From NCBI GenBank assembly GCA_934525065.1, contig CAKSYX010000024.1, forward strand, positions 1 to 29,476: DNA of 29,476 nucleotides. Direction: 5' to 3'. Position 1 is the stretch's first letter. Each line of letters begins with the position of its first letter. Of the stretch, positions 1 through 6,021 are shown in pieces. The position numbers were made by a program, and so were the translations under genes. The notes beneath the pieces are model-generated. The model saw nothing but the letters and a program-made list of their open reading frames with translations. It was not told the DNA's origin and did no database searches. This stretch comes from an uncultured Eubacteriales bacterium (GTDB taxonomy: Bacteria > Bacillota > Clostridia > Oscillospirales > Acutalibacteraceae).

Positions 1-75
1 CTGGTGTAGCTCAGTTGGTAGAGCAGCTGATTTGTAATCAGCAGGTCGGGGGTTCGAGTCCGTCCACCAGCTCCA
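1..75 (+). tRNA. tRNA-Thr (anticodon TGT), missing its first base
   Basis: The cloverleaf is visible. The D-arm is followed by an anticodon stem CTGAT/ATCAG around a loop with TGT, which reads threonine ACA codons. A TTCGAGT T-loop follows, and the acceptor 3' strand CACCAGC is followed by the discriminator T72 and an encoded CCA (73-75). The 3' acceptor strand needs a 5' partner GCTGGTG, so the first G lies just outside the window and the gene is cut by one base. tRNA-Tyr follows 11 bp later, probably in one transcript. Confidence 0.95.
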
Positions 76-86
76 AAATTTTATAT

Positions 87-171
<85 letters not shown>

Positions 172-179
172 ACTTAAGA

Positions 180-217
180 CCGTTGAAATGCTTCAGTTTC
201 AGCGGTTTTTTGTTTTT
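180..217 (+). terminator. Rho-independent terminator of the tRNA pair
   Basis: A 9-bp stem, CCGTTGAAA (180-188) with TTTCAGCGG (197-205), has one G-T pair and an 8-nt loop. It is followed at once by a T-rich run (206-216). It ends the tRNA-Thr/tRNA-Tyr transcript. Confidence 0.85.
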
Positions 218-488
218 GTGACTAATTTCCGCCCTACTTTCAAGTTCATGGCGGATTTTTTTACCTGCCTTCAAAATTTTCCATTGCCGTCTGCAACATT
301 TTTCCTCATTCGGCGGAACTATTATTGAAAGGAGGAAAACCTTTGGGCGTTCAAAGCTTTGAGAAAAAACCTTTTTAGTCCTATCTCGCACGGCTGCAGC
401 GAGGCATGGCATGATTCACTCTTAATATTTTGCAGCCGGAAAGGTCAGGCGGAGAAGAAATATACCAAACACGGGCTTTCTTCTGCCC
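218..488 (+). other. Intergenic region upstream of the ECF sigma gene, with a possible 11-codon ORF
   Basis: No conventional gene is seen. A strong Shine-Dalgarno-like AAAGGAGG (about 329-336) stands 6 nt before a TTG at 343. That TTG would open an 11-codon ORF ending in TAG at 376-378 (peptide MGVQSFEKKPF). Whether it is translated is unknown. A short GGGC/GCCC hairpin (473-476 with 485-488) directly abuts the ATG at 489. I found no convincing sigma-A promoter here; the sigma gene may be transcribed from an ECF-type promoter that I cannot define. Confidence 0.3.
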
Positions 489-980
489 ATGGTAATTACT
501 ATGAACGAACGATTGCTGCGCACAGACAATCACATTGATGAAATCATATCGGAATACTCCGATATCGTATACAGAATAGCCTATGCAAATGTTCAGGTTA
601 AAGCAGACGCCGATGACGTTTTTCAGGAGGTATTTCTCCTGTATTGCCGGAAAGCTCCGGAATTTGAAAATGAAACGCACCGGCGCAACTGGCTGATAAA
701 CGTTACATTGAAGTGCTGCAAAAAGGCAACGTTTTCATCGTGGCGCAAACACACAGCACCTCTTGACGATTTTCCCGGGCTTAAAACCGAGATGCCGCTT
801 AATGAGTATGAGCTATACTCCGCTGTGCGGTCCTTGCCGGAAAAGTATCGTCAGGTAATATACCTGTACTATTACGAGGGCTTTTCTGCCGGCGAAATCA
901 GTGAAATTCTCAACAGAAACGCTTCCACGGTCCGCAGCCATCTGCGAAGAGGAAGAGAAAAACTGAAATCATTGTTATAA
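489..980 (+). CDS. RNA polymerase ECF-type sigma factor (sigma-70 family)
   Basis: An alternative sigma factor of 163 aa, a normal ECF length, which would direct RNA polymerase to a stress or envelope regulon. Sigma region 2 spans about residues 20-86, with the typical ADDVFQEVFLLYCR helix (about 41-54) and RRNWLINVTLKCCK. Region 4 spans about 108-160, with LPEKYRQVIYLYYYEG and the HTH ISEILNRNASTVRSHLRRGR. No region 3 separates them, as is usual for ECF factors. The start is uncertain: ATG at 489 and ATG at 501 are both possible and neither has a clear ribosome site, while a small hairpin abuts ATG 489. The next gene, 12 bp downstream, is a one-TM protein that probably acts as its anti-sigma partner, so the pair likely form a membrane-signalled switch. 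The exact ECF subgroup is unknown. Confidence 0.93.
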   Translation: MVITMNERLLRTDNHIDEIISEYSDIVYRIAYANVQVKADADDVFQEVFLLYCRKAPEFENETHRRNWLINVTLKCCKKATFSSWRKHTAPLDDFPGLKTEMPLNEYELYSAVRSLPEKYRQVIYLYYYEGFSAGEISEILNRNASTVRSHLRRGREKLKSLL

Positions 981-992
981 GGAGGAACGGTT

Positions 993-1919
993 ATGACCGA
1001 TAAATCAAACGAAAAAATCAAAACTGTAATAAAGCCCGACAAGGAGCTTGTCGAAAAGACAAAAGCCGCCATGTATGAAAACGAAAGGCCTTTGAAGAAA
1101 AGCAGGCTCGTTGTCCTGCGCAGGTGTGCAATTGCTGCCGCAGTTTACGCCGTTGCTTGCTTTGCGGCATTCGGCGCAGTAAAGAACCGACCTTTTACCG
1201 ACAGACCGCAGGCTTCGCAGACACAGGGCACAAGCCTAACTGCTGAAGGCACAACAGGTTCGGCAGTTAACGCCGCAGATGAAATTACAAAAGCAGTTTC
1301 GGCAAAGCAAAGCGGAACCGTCAAATGCAACACGAACATGCTGGACATCATGAAGCCGATTCGCACGGACGAGGAGAAATTCAACAGACCCGATGTTTCC
1401 GTTATTCACGGAATCGTTACAAAATCTCACTACGTTCTTGAACAAGAGGACAGCGTTACCGTTGTTACAAAATCGGAAGTGAAGGTGCTCAAATGCTATA
1501 AGGGCAGCATCAAAGAAGGGACGACCGTAACAGTCAGGGAAATGGGCGGTTTCATTCCGTCCGACATATACGAAAACGCAATCCACCGCGAAAAATACGG
1601 AACGGATGCGGCCAAGGCCGAAGAAGTTACGATTCTTGATATCCGCTCTTTGAACTACAAGGTTCTTGAGGAGGGCGAAGACGTCATTCTCTTTCTGATT
1701 CCGTATAACTACGAACGTGCAGAAGAATTCAAAGGCGAATGCTACGGAATGGTCGGATTTTGGCAGGGAAAGCTCCTTTTCAACGAAAAAGCAGGCGCAT
1801 ATATTCCATTCGTTCCGGAAGATATGCTTTCGGATGTGGACGCCAAAGCATATACACTTGAGGAATTTGAAGCCTTTGCGGCAGAGCAGACAAAAGGGCA
1901 AAAGCAGTCTGCCGAATAA
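993..1919 (+). CDS. Probable membrane-anchored anti-sigma factor / ECF-linked sensor
   Basis: A 308-aa protein with a charged cytoplasmic N-terminus (about 1-42) and one hydrophobic segment (about 43-62, CAIAAAVYAVACFAAFGAV). A Ser/Thr/Ala-rich linker (about 68-105) leads to an extracytoplasmic domain of about 200 residues. That layout and its place 12 bp after an ECF sigma gene fit an anti-sigma factor that holds the sigma factor at the membrane. I do not recognise a ZAS (HxxxCxxC) motif, so it is not a classical zinc anti-sigma and the assignment rests on context and topology. It starts at ATG 993 with ribosome site AAGGAGG about 6 nt upstream, at the end of the sigma gene. The outer domain (EVKVLKCYKGSIKEGTTVTVREMGG) resembles no family I can name. 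Confidence 0.65.
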   Translation: MTDKSNEKIKTVIKPDKELVEKTKAAMYENERPLKKSRLVVLRRCAIAAAVYAVACFAAFGAVKNRPFTDRPQASQTQGTSLTAEGTTGSAVNAADEITKAVSAKQSGTVKCNTNMLDIMKPIRTDEEKFNRPDVSVIHGIVTKSHYVLEQEDSVTVVTKSEVKVLKCYKGSIKEGTTVTVREMGGFIPSDIYENAIHREKYGTDAAKAEEVTILDIRSLNYKVLEEGEDVILFLIPYNYERAEEFKGECYGMVGFWQGKLLFNEKAGAYIPFVPEDMLSDVDAKAYTLEEFEAFAAEQTKGQKQSAE

Positions 1920-1948
1920 CAAGCCGAGAAGCCGCGGCAAACAAAACG

Positions 1949-1985
1949 AGCCGGGCAGGTCAAAAAAACCTGCCCGGCTGTTATT
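1949..1985. terminator. Terminator between the convergent sigma operon and the GH5 gene
   Basis: A 12-bp perfect stem, AGCCGGGCAGGT (1949-1960) with ACCTGCCCGGCT (1968-1979), has an A-rich loop and is followed by TTATTAT. The hairpin can act on both strands, since the GH5 gene ends at 1996 on the other strand. Confidence 0.8.
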
Positions 1986-1995
1986 ATCGGTTGTT

Positions 1996-3282
1996 TTAAA
2001 GATACGCCTTGACGTTTTTTTCATAGTGACCGGTATCCTGGAAGCTGTTTTCCGTGCGCAGGACACTGCCCCACTTGCGGGCAATTTCCTCATATGAGTC
2101 TTCGCTAACGTTTGCGCGCTCAAAGCCGTCCTTCATGCCTCTCAGGCACCAGTCCGAATTCCACATACCGTGATTTGCAGCCTTGTATGTCCAAAGGAAC
2201 CAGCTGAAATTGAGGTTGTTCATCGTCTTGAAGCAGTTGGCCCAGGTCGTCTTTTTGTGAGGATAGAATTCACCCATCATCATCGGAACGCCGAGATGAT
2301 AGATCTTCGTCAGATAGCAGAACAGAGTAAAGATGAAGTCCGAGTTCTGATAGAAGTGTACCTGATAAACAACGTTCTTCCAGCCCTTGACCCATGCGTG
2401 GGGAAGAGCAGCCGCCGTCCAAATGCATTCAACGGTGATTATGTGGTCGGCATCAACAGCGCGGACGGTATCATAAAGGCGTGTATAAATGAACTCGTTG
2501 TTGACCCTTCTTTTGACCTCGGTGCAGTTTACGTCGCACATAGGCTCGTTGAGCAGGTCATACATTGCAACAGCGGGATTGCCGTTGAAGCGTGTTGCAA
2601 TCGCTGTCCAAAGCTCGTCGGTCAGCTCACGGTATCTTTCGCCCTGCTCGGTCTTGTCATAAAGGCCGCAGCCGCCGATTTTTCCGTTATGAGGAGCATC
2701 GCTCTGGAAGCCGACAGCACCGTGCATATCAAGAACAACATAGAGTCCTCTCTTTGAGCATTCCTCAACGACCCAGTCAAGACGCGAAAAATCCCAGTTT
2801 CCGTCCTTATCAAGGATCCTGGTGCCGTTGTCATCATAATAGAAGTTGCGGAACCAGAACGGAACGCGAACAGCGTTAAAACCGAGTGACTTGATTTCGT
2901 CAAGGTCGTATTCGGTGATCCAGTTGTCCATATAGGTGTTCAAAAGCTCATAGGCCTTTTCAACGCCGAAGCGCTCGGTGAGTTTGTCCATAACCTGCAT
3001 ATGGTCGGTCTGACCCTTTTCGTTCTTCGCTTCAACTCCGTCATAGGGAGAAAGCCAATCCTCCCAAATGAGCCATGAACCGAGGTTCACGCCCTTGAGA
3101 AGCACCTCTTCGCCTCTGCGGTTATAAAGCTTCATGCCCTTTGCGGTGAGAAAATCCTCATCGGTAAAGGCCGCACTTGTTGCTTCCGCCGGCTCGGTTT
3201 CGGCAAAAGCAAAGGCCGTGACGGAAAAGACCGTCAGAACGGCAAGCACAAGAGAAAGAGTCCGCTTAAAAAACTTTTTCAT
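1996..3282 (-). CDS. Secreted glycoside hydrolase family 5 (beta-glucanase/cellulase-like)
   Basis: A 428-aa exported enzyme with a signal peptide (MKKFFKRTLSLVLAVLTVFS..., cleavage likely near AFA-E at about 27) and one GH5 (beta/alpha)8 catalytic domain (about 45-415). Retaining GH5 residues are visible: general acid/base Glu246 in DLLNEP and probable nucleophile Glu338 in MMMGEFYP. Also seen are the NAVRVPFW strand and VVLDMHGA. The opening motif LKGVNLGSWLIWEDW resembles exo-beta-1,3-glucanase-like GH5 members, so a beta-1,3- or beta-1,4-glucan substrate cannot be settled by eye. There is no dockerin, carbohydrate-binding module or sortase signal. The start is supported by AAGGAGA upstream. 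It is monocistronic, with a consensus sigma-A promoter at 3337-3365 and an overlapping cre-like site that suggests catabolite control. Confidence 0.93.
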   Translation of the reverse strand: MKKFFKRTLSLVLAVLTVFSVTAFAFAETEPAEATSAAFTDEDFLTAKGMKLYNRRGEEVLLKGVNLGSWLIWEDWLSPYDGVEAKNEKGQTDHMQVMDKLTERFGVEKAYELLNTYMDNWITEYDLDEIKSLGFNAVRVPFWFRNFYYDDNGTRILDKDGNWDFSRLDWVVEECSKRGLYVVLDMHGAVGFQSDAPHNGKIGGCGLYDKTEQGERYRELTDELWTAIATRFNGNPAVAMYDLLNEPMCDVNCTEVKRRVNNEFIYTRLYDTVRAVDADHIITVECIWTAAALPHAWVKGWKNVVYQVHFYQNSDFIFTLFCYLTKIYHLGVPMMMGEFYPHKKTTWANCFKTMNNLNFSWFLWTYKAANHGMWNSDWCLRGMKDGFERANVSEDSYEEIARKWGSVLRTENSFQDTGHYEKNVKAYL

Positions 3283-3323
3283 TTTTCATATATCTCCTTT
3301 GCGCTGCAACCATGGGTCACAGA

Positions 3324-3337
3324 TTTTTACGCTTACA
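3324..3337 (-). promoter_or_regulatory. Possible cre (CcpA) site at the GH5 start point
   Basis: On the minus strand, TGTAAGCGTAAAAA matches the Bacillus cre consensus TGWAARCGNWWWCA at 13 of 14 positions. It begins on the last T of the -10 box and so covers the transcription start. Binding there would block transcription. This is inferred from the consensus; no ccpA gene is in the window. Confidence 0.45.
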
Positions 3338-3365
3338 GTATAATCAAAGAGGGAGAAAAAGTCAA
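3337..3365 (-). promoter_or_regulatory. Sigma-A promoter of the GH5 gene
   Basis: On the minus strand, -35 TTGACT (3365-3360), a 17-bp spacer and -10 TATACT (3342-3337). It stands about 55 bp before the GH5 start codon. Confidence 0.8.
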
Positions 3366-3434
3366 TTACTAATTACTCAACCGTCTTTGAAAAGGCGAAT
3401 TGCCGTTTGAAAAGACTTCTAAACGCAGTCCGGT

Positions 3435-3647
3435 CTATGAAATATAATCAAAAATTCCGGCAGCGCGTTCTTCAAGCTCGCTTTTCTCTTCGTAAAGGAT
3501 GCACAAAAGGCTGTTGAGCCTTTTGATTTCCTTAAAATTCGATTTTTTCCTTGCAGAGGCAAGCTGCATCAGATAGCGCTCAATTACGCTCTTTTGAACC
3601 GCAATTGAATTTCCGTATTCTTCATAAAGCTCTTCAAAGGTTCTCAT
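3435..3647 (-). CDS. Small helical protein of unknown function (70 aa)
   Basis: I do not recognise a family. The 70-aa sequence is rich in Glu, Lys, Leu and Ser, has no proline or Trp, and its hydrophobic spacing suggests two long helices or a short coiled coil. It has no membrane segment and no Cys pair. The start ATG at 3647 follows GGGGAGGG at a workable spacing. It lies 15 bp after the dual-HTH regulator gene and is almost certainly cotranscribed, so it falls under the same SOS-box-bearing promoter. It might be an adaptor or modulator of that regulator, but this is only a guess from position. Confidence 0.7.
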   Translation of the reverse strand: MRTFEELYEEYGNSIAVQKSVIERYLMQLASARKKSNFKEIKRLNSLLCILYEEKSELEERAAGIFDYIS

Positions 3648-3662
3648 GCTCTGCCCTCCCCT

Positions 3663-4310
3663 TCAGGAAAAAGAAACGGCCGGCTCACCGGTTTCTTCGT
3701 TGCGCAAAACACGTTCGCTGCCAAAGATGATGTAATCACTGCTGACACGAAAAAACGAAGCAAGCTTTTTCAGCTCAAGCATCGTAATTTCCTTTCCCCT
3801 TTTTTCAATTATGTCGAGCCTTCTCAGCGGAATCGCCGTGTAATTGCTTACCTCTTCTTTTGAAAGGCATTGCTCTTCCCTCAGGCGCAAAATGCGGCCA
3901 CCGATACTTTCAAGGCCTCCGATCTTGGCCTTTGAGGAAACGTCTCGCTTGATGAGCAGCATTGCATTTGAAGAAAACTCATCCCCGTAGCGGTACTCAA
4001 GAGCATATTTGAGCTTTTCATAAATTATGCTGTTGATTTTTTCAAAGCGGCGAAACACCGTTGAGCGGTCAAGACCGGTCAGCTCGGCAATTTCCTGTTT
4101 GCTTTTGCCTTTGTACCAATGGAGAGAAACGAGCAGCTGATCTTTTTGTGAAAGCTCGTTTTTGATAACTTTTTTAACAAGATTCCGAAGCTCGCGCATT
4201 CTGTCGTGCATGACGTAATCATCAATATCCGCGCACCTTGACACGTTCCACGCGGAAAACGCATTTTTTGCCTTGTTGTAATCAAGCGAGGTGAAGCTGT
4301 TTTTTTCCAT
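3663..4310 (-). CDS. Dual helix-turn-helix regulator: sigma-region-4-like HTH plus XRE HTH
   Basis: A 215-aa putative cytoplasmic DNA-binding protein. Residues about 52-104 (LSQKDQLLVSLHWYKGKSKQEIAELTGLD, then RSTVFRRFEKINSIIYEKL) look like a sigma-70 region 4 HTH, but there is no region 2, so it should not act as a full sigma factor. Residues about 136-197 (IGGRILRLREEQCLSKEEVS, TMLELKKLASFFRVSSDYIIFG) form a Cro/XRE-type HTH. The start has AAAGGA 7 nt upstream. The gene has a 146-nt leader from a consensus promoter with a LexA-box-like palindrome just after the predicted start point. Its partner gene is 15 bp downstream. Target genes are unknown; a DNA-damage-induced switch is the simplest reading of the context. 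Confidence 0.85.
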   Translation of the reverse strand: MEKNSFTSLDYNKAKNAFSAWNVSRCADIDDYVMHDRMRELRNLVKKVIKNELSQKDQLLVSLHWYKGKSKQEIAELTGLDRSTVFRRFEKINSIIYEKLKYALEYRYGDEFSSNAMLLIKRDVSSKAKIGGLESIGGRILRLREEQCLSKEEVSNYTAIPLRRLDIIEKRGKEITMLELKKLASFFRVSSDYIIFGSERVLRNEETGEPAVSFS

Positions 4311-4436
4311 GACATCGTCCTTTCTTCTTTGTGTTTTAAAAAATTTTGTTTTTTGTGGTACTGGCGACGTTTCCTTAAATTCATCGGCTGTGCCGCTGCC
4401 GGTTACGAAATGATTGACGGCGAAATTCCTTTTTAA

Positions 4437-4450
4437 CGAACATTTGTTCG
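4437..4450 (-). promoter_or_regulatory. LexA/SOS-box-like operator
   Basis: The plus-strand sequence CGAACATTTGTTCG has perfect CGAAC/GTTCG arms around 4 bp. It matches the Gram-positive LexA (DinR) box CGAAC-N4-GTTCG in both arms. It lies about +7 to +20 relative to the start point predicted from the promoter at 4463-4491, an ideal repressor position. LexA control is inferred. Confidence 0.65.
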
Positions 4451-4462
4451 CTTATATTTATA

Positions 4463-4491
4463 ATTTTAAACACAAAAAATGAAGATGTCAA
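4463..4491 (-). promoter_or_regulatory. Sigma-A promoter of the dual-HTH regulator operon
   Basis: On the minus strand, -35 TTGACA (4491-4486), a 17-bp spacer and -10 TAAAAT (4468-4463). The predicted start is near 4456, leaving a leader of about 146 nt before the ATG at 4310. Confidence 0.8.
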
Positions 4492-4584
4492 CCCCTTTTT
4501 GAAAAAAGGCGATATATAGTTTTTAAAATCAATGTCAAAGTCCATGTATTCGTACTGAGTATTATTTTTGATCAAAGTTTTTAT

Positions 4585-4655
4585 GGGGCGCTTGAGACCA
4601 CCGTATCTAGATGCTAGATGCTAGACACTAGATACTGTGGCCTCAGGCGACCCCC
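4585..4655. repeat. Long imperfect palindrome with CTAGAYR heptamer repeats
   Basis: Arms 4589-4610 and 4628-4649 pair at 19 of 22 positions; of the three non-matches two form G-T/U pairs in one strand. They can be extended by GGGG (4585-4588) with CCCC past a one-base bulge. The centre is four heptamers: CTAGATG, CTAGATG, CTAGACA, CTAGATA (4607-4634). It codes for nothing and lies between the SOS-type promoter and the terminator of the next operon. It could be a REP/MITE-like element or a structured RNA. Confidence 0.6.
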
Positions 4656-4690
4656 TACGATGCCGAGACTTATTTTTATGCAGTGCAAAC

Positions 4691-4731
4691 AAAATCCGCA
4701 CAGCGGGCACTCAGGCCTACCGTGCGGTAAT
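4691..4731 (-). terminator. Probable terminator of the one-TM exported protein gene
   Basis: On the minus strand, CCGCAC (4727-4722) pairs with GTGCGG (4701-4696) around a 20-nt loop, followed by ATTTTGTTT. It is 35-75 bp past the stop codon at 4767. The large loop makes this weaker than the others. Confidence 0.5.
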
Positions 4732-4766
4732 TTTTCAGTTGTTGCCTGCTTTCTTAATAAACCGAA

Positions 4767-5810
4767 TCAATACTGAATGTCGTAAACATCCATGTCGTTG
4801 GTAAGTCTTGCGCTTCCTTTAATCTGCGAAAAACCGACCTTTACGTCTGCGTTGATGTCAACGTTGATGTGATGAATAATTGAGGTAACGTGGTCATTGG
4901 TCGGGTCATATGTGACCTGGAAGGTGCTGTCGCAATATGTCAGCTCGAAGCCGTTGACCGCAACGCCGGGAAGCTTGCTTACAACCTTGTCAACCTCGGT
5001 GTTGATGTCCTTCATACTGGCCGGCATCATAACAGCTCCGTGATATGAAACGGGAACAGCGGTATCTGCCGGCGTCGGTTCGGGATTGATTTCATCGTTG
5101 AGCTCAAACTTGAGGGTTCTTGTTCCGTCGGCGTTGTCGATGCACTCTGCTGATTTGACGCAGCTGTAATCGGTGAGAACGCAGCCCTTGTCAGTGTTGC
5201 AGATTGGAAGCTCGTGATTGATTCGGGGCATTGTTGTTCCGTCATCGGCGGTATAAACCTCGCCCTTCGTTGCGGAAACAATTGCCTTTTCGCTGTCCTC
5301 TTTGGTCATGTATGCTTCACCGAACTGGAGGAACTTATTGATAAGGCTCGAAAAGTTCCTGTATTCCTCGGGAAGAGCCTGATACTCCTTTTTGGTATAT
5401 GCGGGCTGATCCTGCTTCATCTTGTTGAGAAGCTCGCTGTATTTTTTGACAATTTCCTCGTTGGTCTGCGGCTTGCCGTCAGAAGCGGCAGGCTGAGCGG
5501 ACTTGTCCTCGGCGGGTTTTGAATCGGTTTTGGCGTCTGCGGCCGGAGCTTTTGTTTCTGCGGCAGGCTGAGCGGTCTGAACCGGAGCGGCAACCTGAAC
5601 GGCAGCCTGAGTAGCCTGTGAGCCTGCGTTTTCATATTCAATGTTTGCATTGACGTCAACGGTGAAGTTGACGAGCTTGTATGCACCGAAAACGGCAAGC
5701 AGAATCACAACAACGGCCGCAAAAATCGGAAGATTCTTTTTGTTGCGCTCACGGCGGCGAATTTTTTTCTGTTCCTTTAAAAGCTTTTTTTCCTCCGGTG
5801 TCCTTTTCAT
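4767..5810 (-). CDS. Membrane-anchored extracytoplasmic protein of unknown function
   Basis: A 347-aa protein. The start at ATG 5810 (MKRTPEEKKLL) is preferred over the upstream ATG at 5879 because AAAGGAGAG stands about 8 nt before it and the promoter lies between the two. A very basic N-terminus (about 1-28) is followed by one TM helix (about 29-46, IFAAVVVILLAVFGAYKL). An Ala/Pro/Gln/Lys-rich linker (about 65-117) leads to an outer domain of about 230 residues. That domain holds four cysteines in NTDKGCVLTDYSCVKSAEC and nearby, which could form disulfides. The C-terminal half has alternating strands (VDINADVKVGFSQIKGSARL) suggesting a beta-rich lipid- or ligand-binding fold; that is only an impression. 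It appears to be monocistronic. Confidence 0.8.
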   Translation of the reverse strand: MKRTPEEKKLLKEQKKIRRRERNKKNLPIFAAVVVILLAVFGAYKLVNFTVDVNANIEYENAGSQATQAAVQVAAPVQTAQPAAETKAPAADAKTDSKPAEDKSAQPAASDGKPQTNEEIVKKYSELLNKMKQDQPAYTKKEYQALPEEYRNFSSLINKFLQFGEAYMTKEDSEKAIVSATKGEVYTADDGTTMPRINHELPICNTDKGCVLTDYSCVKSAECIDNADGTRTLKFELNDEINPEPTPADTAVPVSYHGAVMMPASMKDINTEVDKVVSKLPGVAVNGFELTYCDSTFQVTYDPTNDHVTSIIHHINVDINADVKVGFSQIKGSARLTNDMDVYDIQY

Positions 5811-5850
5811 AAAATTGTACTCTCCTTTTCCATGTTTTTCCAACATTTGT

Positions 5851-5879
5851 ATACTATCACTTTTTTTGCGCGCGGTCAA
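5851..5879 (-). promoter_or_regulatory. Sigma-A promoter of the one-TM exported protein gene
   Basis: On the minus strand, -35 TTGACC (5879-5874), 17 bp, -10 TAGTAT (5856-5851). It ends 40 bp before the preferred start at 5810 and excludes the longer ORF start at 5879. Confidence 0.65.
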
Positions 5880-5929
5880 GGTTCAACTTCGTTTTTTGAT
5901 AGAAAAAGCATTTAAGGCTTATATTCCGC

Positions 5930-5958
5930 TTGCATTTTGGCAAAACTTGTTATATAAT
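5930..5958 (+). promoter_or_regulatory. Sigma-A promoter of the M20 peptidase gene
   Basis: -35 TTGCAT (5930-5935), 17-bp spacer, -10 TATAAT (5953-5958). It is divergent from the promoter at 5851-5879 and gives a leader of about 57 nt. Confidence 0.78.
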
Positions 5959-6021
5959 TCCAGTGTTTCCGGTACCCGGAACGGACAGATACTAAATATA
6001 TCCCGCAAAGGAGTAATAAGA

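Noticed and set aside
2170..2757. A 195-codon open frame on the plus strand across the GH5 gene
   Set aside because: It lies wholly inside the clear GH5 gene on the opposite strand, has no ribosome site and no family-like sequence.
4381..4575. A 64-codon open frame on the minus strand
   Set aside because: It starts upstream of the promoter at 4463-4491, crosses the operator and has no ribosome site. A 20-codon tail starting inside the SOS-like box also lacks one.
4604..4634. The CTAG heptamers considered as a CRISPR-like array
   Set aside because: The units are 7 bp, have no spacers and sit inside a hairpin; no cas genes are present.
5811..5879. Longer start of the one-TM exported protein at 5879
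   Set aside because: The promoter (-35 at 5874-5879, -10 at 5851-5856) lies inside this extension, and AAAGGAGAG serves the ATG at 5810.
5641..6021. N-terminal extension of the M20 peptidase frame back to 5641
   Set aside because: It overlaps the divergent gene and contains the M20 promoter; AAAGGAG before ATG 6022 fixes the start.
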